Assembly (NCBI GenBank): GCA_937120475.1
Contig: CAKZJV010000007.1
Span: 636,068 to 700,067 of the forward strand
DNA length: 64,000 nt
DNA from: an uncultured Cryomorphaceae bacterium
Lineage (GTDB): Bacteria > Bacteroidota > Bacteroidia > Flavobacteriales > Schleiferiaceae
Direction of reading: 5' to 3'
A program made the position numbers and the translations under genes. Under the pieces are notes generated by a model. The model did no database searches and was not told the origin of the DNA. It worked only from the letters and a program-made list of their open reading frames with translations. Shown piece by piece: positions 1 through 8,821 of this stretch (position 1 is the first letter of the stretch; every line of letters starts with the position of its first letter).

Positions 1-2
1 AG

Positions 3-3000
3 GATACCGCACTTTGTTTCAATGAAAGTATTCACCTTTCCTTTCTGAATAATCCTCAGGGAGGTAAATCTGCTTACGATTCAGCTTCTTCTTATGGATA
101 TGTCTGGCAGTATAAACCAATATCTAACGTCATATACGATCCAGCACTTGGCTCCAATACATTGGATTCTCTACTGGTAATCAACAATGGGCTTATTCAA
201 TCCGGTAACTACGACTATCGCCTTCAACTGAGTGACCAATGCCGCACGCTGGAAACTGACACCATCCAGATCACTTTTTATGAAGCCTTGCAGCAAGCTC
301 AAATCAGCATTAATGACACCATCTTTTGTCCCCATGAATTTCCCTCCGGGACCATTAGTGTTACGGTGGCAGCAGAAGGTGGTGATTCCAACTACATTTA
401 TCAGTGGGAACGCTCCTATAATGGCATCAATTGGAGTACCACCAGCGACAGCTCGCTATCACCAGTCGATTTTACTTTTAACAGTACCAATTCTGCCCTA
501 GCCGATTTCGGTAATGACACTACCTGGTATTATCGTTTAAGAACCTACTGTCCGCGCTGTGAAAGTTCGGTGGTTAGTGATTCCATAACGCTGCATATTT
601 ACCCGGACGTAGAGACTTCGAATATTTCTGGCTATCCCTCCGGCAATAATCCCGATACGCTGTATATCTGTCACCGAACATCATTGGATTCCTTAACCGT
701 TACAGCTAGTAAGGGTGACGGTACTTATCATTATACCTGGCAATACTCTACTGATGGAACCGTATTCGATACCATTAGTGCTGCTCCTGATTCTTACAAG
801 CTGGAAACTGGAATAGATAATCTCTTTCGGGACACGAATTTTTACCGTGTTTATGTTCATGATGACTGCGACCAAACCATAGCCTCCAATATGTTTACGG
901 TAATCACCTATGATTCTTTACAGGCCGGAACTATTCAGGTGACCAACTCCCCGGGCATTAAGGACACTACACTTTGTTTCGGGGATAGTCTTAGCCTAGG
1001 TTTTGAACACCCTCCTCTCGGTGGTAGAAATGGTTTTGAGTCTACCAGCTATACCTACAGATGGCTGGAGCGTGATGCCATCGGTGCTTTCGATACGGTT
1101 CCAGGAGCGGGATTAAGCTACTTAACAGTAGTTAATGATGGTTCGCTTCAGCTCGGTGCACATTACTATAAATTACAGGTAATTGATGATTGTGAGGTGG
1201 TGGAAACGGATAGTGTGAAAGTAATTCATTATGAAGATCTTAGTAAGCCTGAAATAAGCGTCACGGATTCCATTTTTTGTCCAGGGGTATTACCATTTGT
1301 AAGTATTGAAGTCGATCAACCCGCTTTAGGGGCAGACTCTACTTATGTATATCAATGGGAGAAGTCAGCCGATGCTCAAAATTGGATTGCTGTGGACACC
1401 TCTTCTTCTACTACTCAGGACTTTAACTTCACCTCTTTGAATTCTAATGCTTCCGATTTTAAACCGGATACTCTTGTTTATTATCGTTTGAAGGCAAGTT
1501 GCCTAAGGTGCGCGGATAGTGTATCCAGTGACCCTGTTGTTATTCGCATATATCCAAAAGTTACTTCTTCACCTATTACCGGTTTTAACAACTCTAACAG
1601 TTTTGCTGATAGTATTACAATCTGCCATCGAACAGCAGTAGAATCTCTATCGGTTACTCCCAGCCAGGGAAATGGAGATTACCATTATGACTGGCAATAT
1701 TCCACCACCGGAACAAGCTTCACATCAATCCCAGCAGCTTTAGATTCCAATATTTTAAGCACAGCTTTATCCAATTTGAATAACCCGGTTAATTTTTATA
1801 GGGTAATCGTTACCGATGGTTGTGGTCAGAGTTATACCCCTTCTGAATTCAAAGTGATTGTCTACGATTCCCTAGAAGCAGGAACTATTCAAGTAAAAGA
1901 GTTTAGTCGAACTGATTCCATTGCTATTTGCGATAATGAAGAACTCACTTTGAATAGGTTGATTTACCCGGCAGGAGGTATGGCAGATACAGATGGCTCT
2001 CTTGAATTCGACTACCAGTGGCAGGTGGATACTATCACCACTTCAGGGGTGCCGGGATTTAAAAACCTGAAAAATGATACCGCTTATAGTATTTCATTTT
2101 CGCATGCTCCTGGAACTTATGAATACCGCCTTCGGGTGGTGGATTTCTGCGATACAGTTTACACCAATACCTTGAGGGTCAGGATTAAACCTCTACCCTC
2201 TTCTGAAAGTAACCAAATCCTTGGCGACCCGGTTCTGTGTGATAATCAACAGAACATCCTATTCCGCTTACAGGAAGCTTACAACCCCTTATACACTTAT
2301 GAATGGCGCTACGGTTCTGATACCGTACAAAAGCTCAATGACCCCACCTTTGCTACCTTCCCGGTGGCACCGCTTCAATCCGATACCTTGGTGGCCATTA
2401 TCAGGAACGCCCCTCCGGAGCAACCCGTTTGTGAAAGGGTAGTTAAAAAGTACATTAACCTGGATAATATCAATAAGGCTCCGGCTCAATCTCTTATTGT
2501 CAAAAAGCCAGACCTACCGCTGTTGATCTGTAGCCAGGATTCCACCCCAGGTTTACAGAACCAAACCATATATTATCAATGGGGCAAACTGGACCGTTGG
2601 TACGGGAACCTGATTTCAGAGTCGCCCTGGCTCACTCTACGTTACTTCCTTTATGATATCATTGATACCTCTCGCTATTACTACTTCGTAAGAAAAGCTA
2701 CCGACACCTCCAAATGCTACTCTTACAGCTTCTGGCCGAAGTTTGACCCCAATCATGTTATTAGTGTCCCGGAGGAAACCGGGCTGAACCGGCAGTCGCT
2801 TTATTCACTCTACCCCAACCCTAATAACGGCCATTTTTACATCCAGGGCGATTTAGAGAAGATCAGACACCTGGAATGCTTCAACCTCTATGGCCAGAAA
2901 ATGGAACTCAACTTTAACCACCAGAATGGTGCGATCAAATTAGGCCAAAAGCTTGCTACCGGCTACTACTTCATCCGGGTTAAAACGGCTACTCATCTCT

Positions 3001-3029
3001 TCGTCACTAAAATCCTCATCATGCCATGA
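3..3029 (+). CDS. T9SS-exported repeat protein, 5' end missing
   Basis: The reading frame is open to the left edge of the window, so this is the C-terminal part of a larger cell-surface or secreted protein; an in-frame TTG at 162 is not the true start. It is built of Ig/PKD-like beta modules in units of about 950-960 bp: the start of the window (DTALCF) recurs as DTTLCF near 963 and in part near 1912 (DSIAIC). Each unit holds three modules marked by motifs such as FCP, RLxxxCxRC and ICHRT, with many Y-x-W and paired Cys. The last ~70 residues form a type A T9SS sorting domain (YPNPNNG, then GYYFIRV near the end). It overlaps the next gene by ATGA, so it heads or lies inside the envelope operon. 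Adhesin or surface filament roles are possible; no enzymatic motif is seen. Confidence 0.85.
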   Translation, partial: DTALCFNESIHLSFLNNPQGGKSAYDSASSYGYVWQYKPISNVIYDPALGSNTLDSLLVINNGLIQSGNYDYRLQLSDQCRTLETDTIQITFYEALQQAQISINDTIFCPHEFPSGTISVTVAAEGGDSNYIYQWERSYNGINWSTTSDSSLSPVDFTFNSTNSALADFGNDTTWYYRLRTYCPRCESSVVSDSITLHIYPDVETSNISGYPSGNNPDTLYICHRTSLDSLTVTASKGDGTYHYTWQYSTDGTVFDTISAAPDSYKLETGIDNLFRDTNFYRVYVHDDCDQTIASNMFTVITYDSLQAGTIQVTNSPGIKDTTLCFGDSLSLGFEHPPLGGRNGFESTSYTYRWLERDAIGAFDTVPGAGLSYLTVVNDGSLQLGAHYYKLQVIDDCEVVETDSVKVIHYEDLSKPEISVTDSIFCPGVLPFVSIEVDQPALGADSTYVYQWEKSADAQNWIAVDTSSSTTQDFNFTSLNSNASDFKPDTLVYYRLKASCLRCADSVSSDPVVIRIYPKVTSSPITGFNNSNSFADSITICHRTAVESLSVTPSQGNGDYHYDWQYSTTGTSFTSIPAALDSNILSTALSNLNNPVNFYRVIVTDGCGQSYTPSEFKVIVYDSLEAGTIQVKEFSRTDSIAICDNEELTLNRLIYPAGGMADTDGSLEFDYQWQVDTITTSGVPGFKNLKNDTAYSISFSHAPGTYEYRLRVVDFCDTVYTNTLRVRIKPLPSSESNQILGDPVLCDNQQNILFRLQEAYNPLYTYEWRYGSDTVQKLNDPTFATFPVAPLQSDTLVAIIRNAPPEQPVCERVVKKYINLDNINKAPAQSLIVKKPDLPLLICSQDSTPGLQNQTIYYQWGKLDRWYGNLISESPWLTLRYFLYDIIDTSRYYYFVRKATDTSKCYSYSFWPKFDPNHVISVPEETGLNRQSLYSLYPNPNNGHFYIQGDLEKIRHLECFNLYGQKMELNFNHQNGAIKLGQKLATGYYFIRVKTATHLFVTKILIMP

Positions 3030-4660
3030 GAAAGCTTATCTCAAATAGCCTCTTATGGATAATGATCCTGGTATCTGCCGTATCTGCAGCTCAGGATCAA
3101 AAGTGGTATGAAAGTGAGTTGGGTATCAGGAAGGCGAAATTGGAGTGTTTGAAGTTGTTGGATCAGGTAGAAATACATTCAGGTTTGAAGGGTGAGAGCC
3201 TTGATGAATATGACGACTTATTCATAGATAATTCTGTTAAAATTGTTAATGAGGTACTTCCTTCTAATACTATAAATCGACCAAATAGAAAAGAATTCTA
3301 TTTGGATTCACTAAAAAAGTACGACCCCAAAAGTGATGTGCAAATTCTTCGGGTAACTCCTTACTATTCTGAGTTTGCCTATAACTCTACCGGGCTTCCA
3401 ATAATTCAAGTGCATGCTTACAAACGTCTTATTTATAAGGGCAACCAAAAGATTGAATACTCTGATACCCTGAATTTGATCTACCAATTTACTGAGTCTT
3501 CTTTTTCTGGGAAGTTTAAGATAACCCAAATACTCCTAAAAGACCAAAGAGCTAAGTATTTGATAGTTAAATATAGCAATGGCTTAAATAAAGTTGACAG
3601 TATCAGTCTAACCGTCTGCATAAATAAGTCTAAAAAAAAAATACACCAATCAGAAGATGGAGCATACTATACCCTTCTGAAAGATATTAAGTCAGATACT
3701 ATTCTACACATCCAAGCAGAGTCTGATGATATAATTGGAAAAAGTAAATTCTTAGTATTACTGGATAACATCGGCTCTGACGTGAATCAGGGAAATTACC
3801 TGAAGACAGGTATCCACCGAAAAAAGTGGTTTGTGATGCCCTATTTCAACCACATCAATGAACAAGGCAGTTATAAAACAAATGACACAGAGCATACTAT
3901 AGACGGTACCGTCACTTTGATTGAATACGGACTTAACTTCGGTAGAATTCTTAAAGAGTATCCAATTAAGTCAAACAAAACTCCAAAGCAATCCGAGAAG
4001 AAACCTTTGTCAGTGAAAGACAAACGTAAACTTGTTTTATCCGGCTTGGGAGGAATAGGCCATCAAAAAATAACATATCAATTAAAGAGTGGTATTTATC
4101 AGGATCAATTCGAAACAGTCGACCCTGGAGGTCAAGATTATTTGAGACTTGTGGATTTAGATAATGTCATAGAAACAAACTCTACCAACATGATAAGCTT
4201 GAACCTTGGCCTAGATTCCAGACTCCAGCTAAACAGATACTGGAGTCTGAGCTTTACTGGCGGCTTACAGTTAAATATGGTTGCCAGTTTAAATTACAAA
4301 AATTCTTTTGTTGGAGAATTTAATGGATATTATAAAGAGTACGGGGATACTCTCTCATCAGGTTCACAATATGGTGATATCTATGATTTTGGTCAACCCA
4401 CCAATATTGAATCTGACGGAAAATCCCAACATCAAATTTTCACATATTCCTGGCTTTTCAACTTCTCTTCTTTTCACAGGATCACGAAGAGGCTTTATAT
4501 AGCACCCTCTTTAACAATCCGATCTCTGCCAAACCCCTATATCCTTAATGATGAACCTTTCGTAATAGATGAGGAAAATACCAATAGCCTGCTTAATTAC
4601 CTTAAAATGGGTCAAGAGCCTTTAATAGGTTATGGCTTACTTCTAAAATATTATCTCTGA
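3026..4660 (+). CDS. Exported protein, probable outer-membrane beta-barrel
   Basis: I do not recognise the family. The 544-residue product starts with a clear signal peptide (MRKLISNSLLWIMILVSAVSAA). The C-terminal half (about 330-544) alternates polar and hydrophobic residues in short strands with aromatic caps, for example LNLGLDSRLQLNRYWSLSF, and ends in LLLKYYL, a typical barrel-like C-terminus with an aromatic near the end. The N-terminal half (25-320) is polar and probably periplasmic. The ATG at 3026 overlaps the stop of the upstream T9SS gene (ATGA), and the next gene starts 1 bp after this stop, so translation is probably coupled. A role as outer-membrane partner or anchor of the upstream surface protein is inference only. 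Confidence 0.75.
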   Translation: MRKLISNSLLWIMILVSAVSAAQDQKWYESELGIRKAKLECLKLLDQVEIHSGLKGESLDEYDDLFIDNSVKIVNEVLPSNTINRPNRKEFYLDSLKKYDPKSDVQILRVTPYYSEFAYNSTGLPIIQVHAYKRLIYKGNQKIEYSDTLNLIYQFTESSFSGKFKITQILLKDQRAKYLIVKYSNGLNKVDSISLTVCINKSKKKIHQSEDGAYYTLLKDIKSDTILHIQAESDDIIGKSKFLVLLDNIGSDVNQGNYLKTGIHRKKWFVMPYFNHINEQGSYKTNDTEHTIDGTVTLIEYGLNFGRILKEYPIKSNKTPKQSEKKPLSVKDKRKLVLSGLGGIGHQKITYQLKSGIYQDQFETVDPGGQDYLRLVDLDNVIETNSTNMISLNLGLDSRLQLNRYWSLSFTGGLQLNMVASLNYKNSFVGEFNGYYKEYGDTLSSGSQYGDIYDFGQPTNIESDGKSQHQIFTYSWLFNFSSFHRITKRLYIAPSLTIRSLPNPYILNDEPFVIDEENTNSLLNYLKMGQEPLIGYGLLLKYYL

Positions 4661-4661
4661 G

Positions 4662-5627
4662 ATGACAAAGTTTAATAAGTCAGAGAAGTGGTACTCCATT
4701 ATTTTAGGCCTAATAAGCTTGGGGGTTCTATATGTGCTTTCAGATAATCCCGACTGTTCAAATGGATTAATTGGTGAGATAATTTCTGAAGTTTATGCGG
4801 AAGAGGATGGCGTTGTTCGATTAAAGGCATATTACATAGACACTGCCAATAATCAAGTAGAAATTGAGGCAAAGGAATTCCGGGCACTCTACTATTTTAA
4901 AAATAATCCTAGGGATAAGAAAAAGCTGGATCTTTCAAAAAACGGAGAGGTTTTATTCTGTGAGGAACAGCAGGACTATTACAAATTTATTGTAGAGTTT
5001 GCTCAACCTTGCTTCCCTAATGATACAATAAACAACGACTTTAAACTGGTACTTAAAAATGATATCAATCGTTCTGACTGCCCTTTTCAATTAACTGATG
5101 ATGATATTCATATCATAAATTCAAATTGTAACGTGACAATCAAAATCAAAGACTCAGAAAAAGTCGATACAGATTTATGGATCTCGATTAACGGCAAACA
5201 CGGTGATTACGCTAAAAACAGGATGGTCTGGAACATAGGGCCTGACATGAGTAACCAACCTGCAGATGTATGGGTTGTATCAGGTTCAGACACTTTGAAA
5301 AGTGCTCAGAATGAAAGCAACATATATAATTGTGTAGACCCACAAGAATATGATAAATATGCTCACCTGTTGAAAGATTATGCTGAATCTTATGGCAATG
5401 ATCCGAGTAATCTTAATGCCCTGGCTAAGTTTCAACAATTAAGTATGCGCACTTCAAAAAATTCTGTTGTTCACATCCACGTAGGCGATCAAATCTTCAT
5501 CCATGTACAAGATTTTGTAAATCATACCTACCAAGAGTATTTGAATTCTGATGCCACCTATGAACTCGTACATCCTCCTACTCTCAATAAAAATTCCCAA
5601 TGGGAGATGACCTTTCAAAAGAGATGA
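4662..5627 (+). CDS. Membrane-anchored or exported protein of unknown function
   Basis: This 321-residue protein has an N-terminal hydrophobic segment (about residues 12-27, IILGLISLGVLYVLS) preceded by lysines, which fits a signal anchor or uncleaved signal peptide. The rest is hydrophilic, rich in Asp and Asn, with scattered cysteines (DCPF, SNCNV, NCVD) that could form disulfides in the periplasm. I see no catalytic motif and do not recognise the family. The gene starts 1 bp after the preceding stop and its TGA overlaps the ATG of the next gene at 5624, so it is part of the same operon. Confidence 0.7.
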   Translation: MTKFNKSEKWYSIILGLISLGVLYVLSDNPDCSNGLIGEIISEVYAEEDGVVRLKAYYIDTANNQVEIEAKEFRALYYFKNNPRDKKKLDLSKNGEVLFCEEQQDYYKFIVEFAQPCFPNDTINNDFKLVLKNDINRSDCPFQLTDDDIHIINSNCNVTIKIKDSEKVDTDLWISINGKHGDYAKNRMVWNIGPDMSNQPADVWVVSGSDTLKSAQNESNIYNCVDPQEYDKYAHLLKDYAESYGNDPSNLNALAKFQQLSMRTSKNSVVHIHVGDQIFIHVQDFVNHTYQEYLNSDATYELVHPPTLNKNSQWEMTFQKR

Positions 5628-6229
5628 AAAATTTTTGTATTATACTTCTTATCATGGCCCCACTCTTTACGCTGTTTTCGCAGCCGAAAGAAAATAACGC
5701 CCTTGTATATATAGAAGTGAGTAATAAATCACTGGGTAATGATACCATACCAACATTTCTGGATGATTTTTACCAAAATCTGGATACCTCGGAAACAAAC
5801 CTGCTGGTATATCTAAGCAATGGAGATTCCCCATTGATTTATAACGGTCAAAATCACCAAATGAAAGACTCTATTAGATATGCGGTAAAGTTCTGGAGAA
5901 ACCAAATGGTAAGCAACCCCAATACTGATGTAGACCTTGAGATTTTAATTGACACAACCCTTACTTATTTTAATTGGAACGGATATATAGAAATCCTCTT
6001 TATCATCTCAGAAAAGACTCTAAAAGTTAAAAACTGCCTGGAAGACATATTGGGTGATTTCTTAGTAACCAACAATCTTACTGATAAAGAAGGAATGATA
6101 AAGGAAAATGTTGAAGTAAGCATTAAAATTGAGAAGGACCTTTCAAATAAGAAGCCGCAGCAAGACTTAGAGTATCGGCCTTGGTTTTATGATCAATATA
6201 ATGTTAATCTTCAATTTTATCCTTTTTAA
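5624..6229 (+). CDS. Small exported protein of unknown function
   Basis: I chose the ATG at 5624 rather than the in-frame ATG at 5600: it gives a standard signal peptide (MKNFCIILLIMAPLFTLFSQ) and an ATGA overlap with the preceding stop, matching the coupling seen elsewhere in this operon. The 201-residue product is predicted to be periplasmic or secreted. Its start resembles the N-terminus of a vWA-like fold (ALVYIEVSNKSLGNDT, then a hydrophobic strand LLVYLSNGDSP, and DLEILIDTT), but MIDAS residues are not convincing. No family recognised. It lies 3 bp upstream of the vWA/SH3-like gene. Confidence 0.65.
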   Translation: MKNFCIILLIMAPLFTLFSQPKENNALVYIEVSNKSLGNDTIPTFLDDFYQNLDTSETNLLVYLSNGDSPLIYNGQNHQMKDSIRYAVKFWRNQMVSNPNTDVDLEILIDTTLTYFNWNGYIEILFIISEKTLKVKNCLEDILGDFLVTNNLTDKEGMIKENVEVSIKIEKDLSNKKPQQDLEYRPWFYDQYNVNLQFYPF

Positions 6230-6232
6230 AAT

Positions 6233-8821
6233 ATGAAGCCTTTCCTGATTTGTATTTCTATCCTTTTAATGTCACTTCAAGCTAATGGCCAACAAACCTA
6301 TACTCCGAAGGCACTTCCTTATGAGTTTACAACTTTTCAAAAGTGGAGTTTTCTGGAAGACTTCTACTTGGGCCATAGAAACCTAAGTGAACTAACAACC
6401 ACTTGGGACGGAAGTGAAAAATTTCCCTGGAAAGTATATAGCGACCGTGTACGAAATGAAATTTACGACACCTATGAATTTAAGAAAACAACTGTAGGGA
6501 GAGTGGATATAATGGATGAACTATATGTGATTGATGTACATAAAGACTGGGCTAAGGTAGTGACAGGTCAACTGGTTAAAAATAGGATTGAAACAAATGC
6601 AAGATCTGTTGTAGGCTGGATCCAGGCCAGCAATCTGGTACTATCCCCCTATTCTGTACAAACCAGTAACTCCATAGCGGAAAAAGCCCTTATCCTGCTT
6701 AACCTAGAAGATCCTACAGAATTAGAGAGATATATGAATGAGAAAAAGAATACTGATACTATATCAGATTATAATTTCTTCGGTTCTCCTGGTTCTGCAC
6801 AAAACGTATATAGAAATGAACAGGAATTGGAAATCCGTTATGTTCTGAAGCACGTTACGGTTAAAACCAGAGTTTACAAACTTTTATCACTTCACGACAA
6901 CCTCGCCAAACAAACATCATCAGAAGTAAAAGCGGATGTGAGTGGGTGGATTTTCAACAAATTCTTAACACCCTGGCAAACCCGGGTCTGCCTGGAGAAA
7001 GCCTTTGATGAAAAAACTACCAGGGCTTACCTTGACCCCATTTCCGGTAAACCGCGAGAAATACCGGTTTTTTTAGATAGAGCGGACTTGGGGAAGTTTA
7101 ACAGGGTTATGAATAATTCTGATGCCCGAGATCAGGCACTGATTGAGGATGCCTATATCACTTATGAAATTGATGGTAGCAGACTGAATAAAATGACAAT
7201 GAGGCTTCCTGTTCTTCCAGATAAAGATTCTCCTGGCCAGGATATAAAAACGGTTGCCGCCATATCCAAGGTTTTGGAGTCTTCAGCTAAAGGTTCGGTT
7301 AACTCAAGCCAATTGGATGCGAACGTAGCTAAGGTTCGCCAAAAGTTTGAAGTACTTCGAAAAGAAAAACGTAACAATATCAACCTCCTTTTTATCATTG
7401 ACGCGACTAACAGCATGGAGAGAAATTTTAAGTCTGTACAACGAGGTCTGGATGCAATGATCAGCATTATTAAAGACAAGAATATGATAGCCAGGATTAG
7501 CATAGCAGTATATCGGGACACTTTAGATGGTAAATCGGCTTTTCAATGCTTTCCTTTAAATGGTAACATAGATATGGTTAGGAGTTACCTGGACACTTTA
7601 ACCGCGTATAGTATTGCCGGAAAAAATAGCAAATACGAAGCCCAATACAATGGAATCTTAAAAGCCATTGAAAAGAATACTAATAGCGCTTTAAAAGATA
7701 ACAGGCTCAAGAAGACACACGGCAATATAGCCATACTTATTGGAGATGCAGGAAATTATCGAAAGGCAGATAAACAGCGTGAGGAGGTAATTTCAAAATT
7801 ATTGGAATATCAATTTGGCCTTATAGCCTATCAGGTCACTTACGGAGTAGATTCATCTTACCTGCATTTTCATACGGACGTATTAAATTATTTACATGCA
7901 CTGGGTAAGAAAAATCCCTTTAAAGGCCAACTTAAACCTTCAATTGGCAATATTGAGGCCGATCTTCATTACTCCGAATTAAAGTTCATATCTCCAACGG
8001 ATGGACTGAAAAAAAGCGTGAATCAACTTGGCGTATATCAATTCTATTATACCAATGAGAATGATCCTATGAACGAACAACGACTAATGGGTGGCATTCT
8101 TGATGGAGTTCAAAAATATGTCACTGCATTAGATTCTGGCATCACGGAAGACCAGGGTTTTATTGATAATCCCGAGCTTTTAGAAAGTAATGATCACTTT
8201 ATAATGGCTAAAAAACAGGCTTTGATAGACGATCTCAGAAGTTCGGGTCTTAGCGAAACGGCTATTTCTAATTGGTTGGAAAGCAAGCAGGGCTTTTCAG
8301 TAAAGGGTTACACGCAAATGCGCTTTTATAATGAAGAATACGATTGTTTTAAGCCTGTGGTGTTCTTGTCTCAATCTGAATTCGAAGAGATTGAGGATCA
8401 ATTAACAGATATGCATGAAGAACTGAATTCGGCTGAAGCACACAAAAAACTATATAGTGCGCTTTTAGCAGCAACTAAAAAGGCAATGGGTGAGACTTCT
8501 GATAAAAATATTAAAACCTTCACCTTAAATAAAATTTGGGGCATACTCTTCAACATTCCTTTTGATCAGAATAAAGTACTTATTGACGAGAATAATGGTG
8601 AAAGTTTAGCAGATATACAATTACAAGAATTATTAAACTGTACACACTCCGAATGCGATTGCTTATTGAACAATCTTCTGGAAGCGAGGAAAAAATTTAG
8701 CACAGAATATTTGGATAAGGAGTATTCTTTTTTCTTTCATGAAGTCAAGTATTACTGGATTCCCTTGCACCTATTTCCCGGAAATGTAATCACAAGTTGC
8801 AATCGAAATAAATCCCGCTAA
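6233..8821 (+). CDS. Exported vWA-domain protein with SH3-like domains (TssR-like?)
   Basis: The 862-residue product has a signal peptide (MKPFLICISILLMSLQANGQ). Residues ~70-140 look like an SH3-like module (VYSDRVRN ... VVGWIQASNLVL), and a second GW-type motif lies near 240 (VSGWIFNKFL). A von Willebrand A domain spans ~385-620: strand NLLFIIDATNSM carries a D-x-T-x-S MIDAS-like motif, followed by IAVYRDT and IAILIGDAG. The C-terminal ~200 residues are helical. The combination of N-terminal PW-x-VYSDR, SH3-like and vWA domains resembles TssR of the Bacteroidota type VI secretion system as I remember it, but no other T6SS gene is present. The stop abuts the start of the ABC transporter gene with no gap, which suggests the two proteins act together in the periplasm. 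Confidence 0.75.
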   Translation: MKPFLICISILLMSLQANGQQTYTPKALPYEFTTFQKWSFLEDFYLGHRNLSELTTTWDGSEKFPWKVYSDRVRNEIYDTYEFKKTTVGRVDIMDELYVIDVHKDWAKVVTGQLVKNRIETNARSVVGWIQASNLVLSPYSVQTSNSIAEKALILLNLEDPTELERYMNEKKNTDTISDYNFFGSPGSAQNVYRNEQELEIRYVLKHVTVKTRVYKLLSLHDNLAKQTSSEVKADVSGWIFNKFLTPWQTRVCLEKAFDEKTTRAYLDPISGKPREIPVFLDRADLGKFNRVMNNSDARDQALIEDAYITYEIDGSRLNKMTMRLPVLPDKDSPGQDIKTVAAISKVLESSAKGSVNSSQLDANVAKVRQKFEVLRKEKRNNINLLFIIDATNSMERNFKSVQRGLDAMISIIKDKNMIARISIAVYRDTLDGKSAFQCFPLNGNIDMVRSYLDTLTAYSIAGKNSKYEAQYNGILKAIEKNTNSALKDNRLKKTHGNIAILIGDAGNYRKADKQREEVISKLLEYQFGLIAYQVTYGVDSSYLHFHTDVLNYLHALGKKNPFKGQLKPSIGNIEADLHYSELKFISPTDGLKKSVNQLGVYQFYYTNENDPMNEQRLMGGILDGVQKYVTALDSGITEDQGFIDNPELLESNDHFIMAKKQALIDDLRSSGLSETAISNWLESKQGFSVKGYTQMRFYNEEYDCFKPVVFLSQSEFEEIEDQLTDMHEELNSAEAHKKLYSALLAATKKAMGETSDKNIKTFTLNKIWGILFNIPFDQNKVLIDENNGESLADIQLQELLNCTHSECDCLLNNLLEARKKFSTEYLDKEYSFFFHEVKYYWIPLHLFPGNVITSCNRNKSR

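Noticed and set aside
6233-8821. A type VI secretion locus
   Set aside because: Only one TssR-like protein is seen; no TssB/C, TssK, ClpV, Hcp or VgrG gene in the window.
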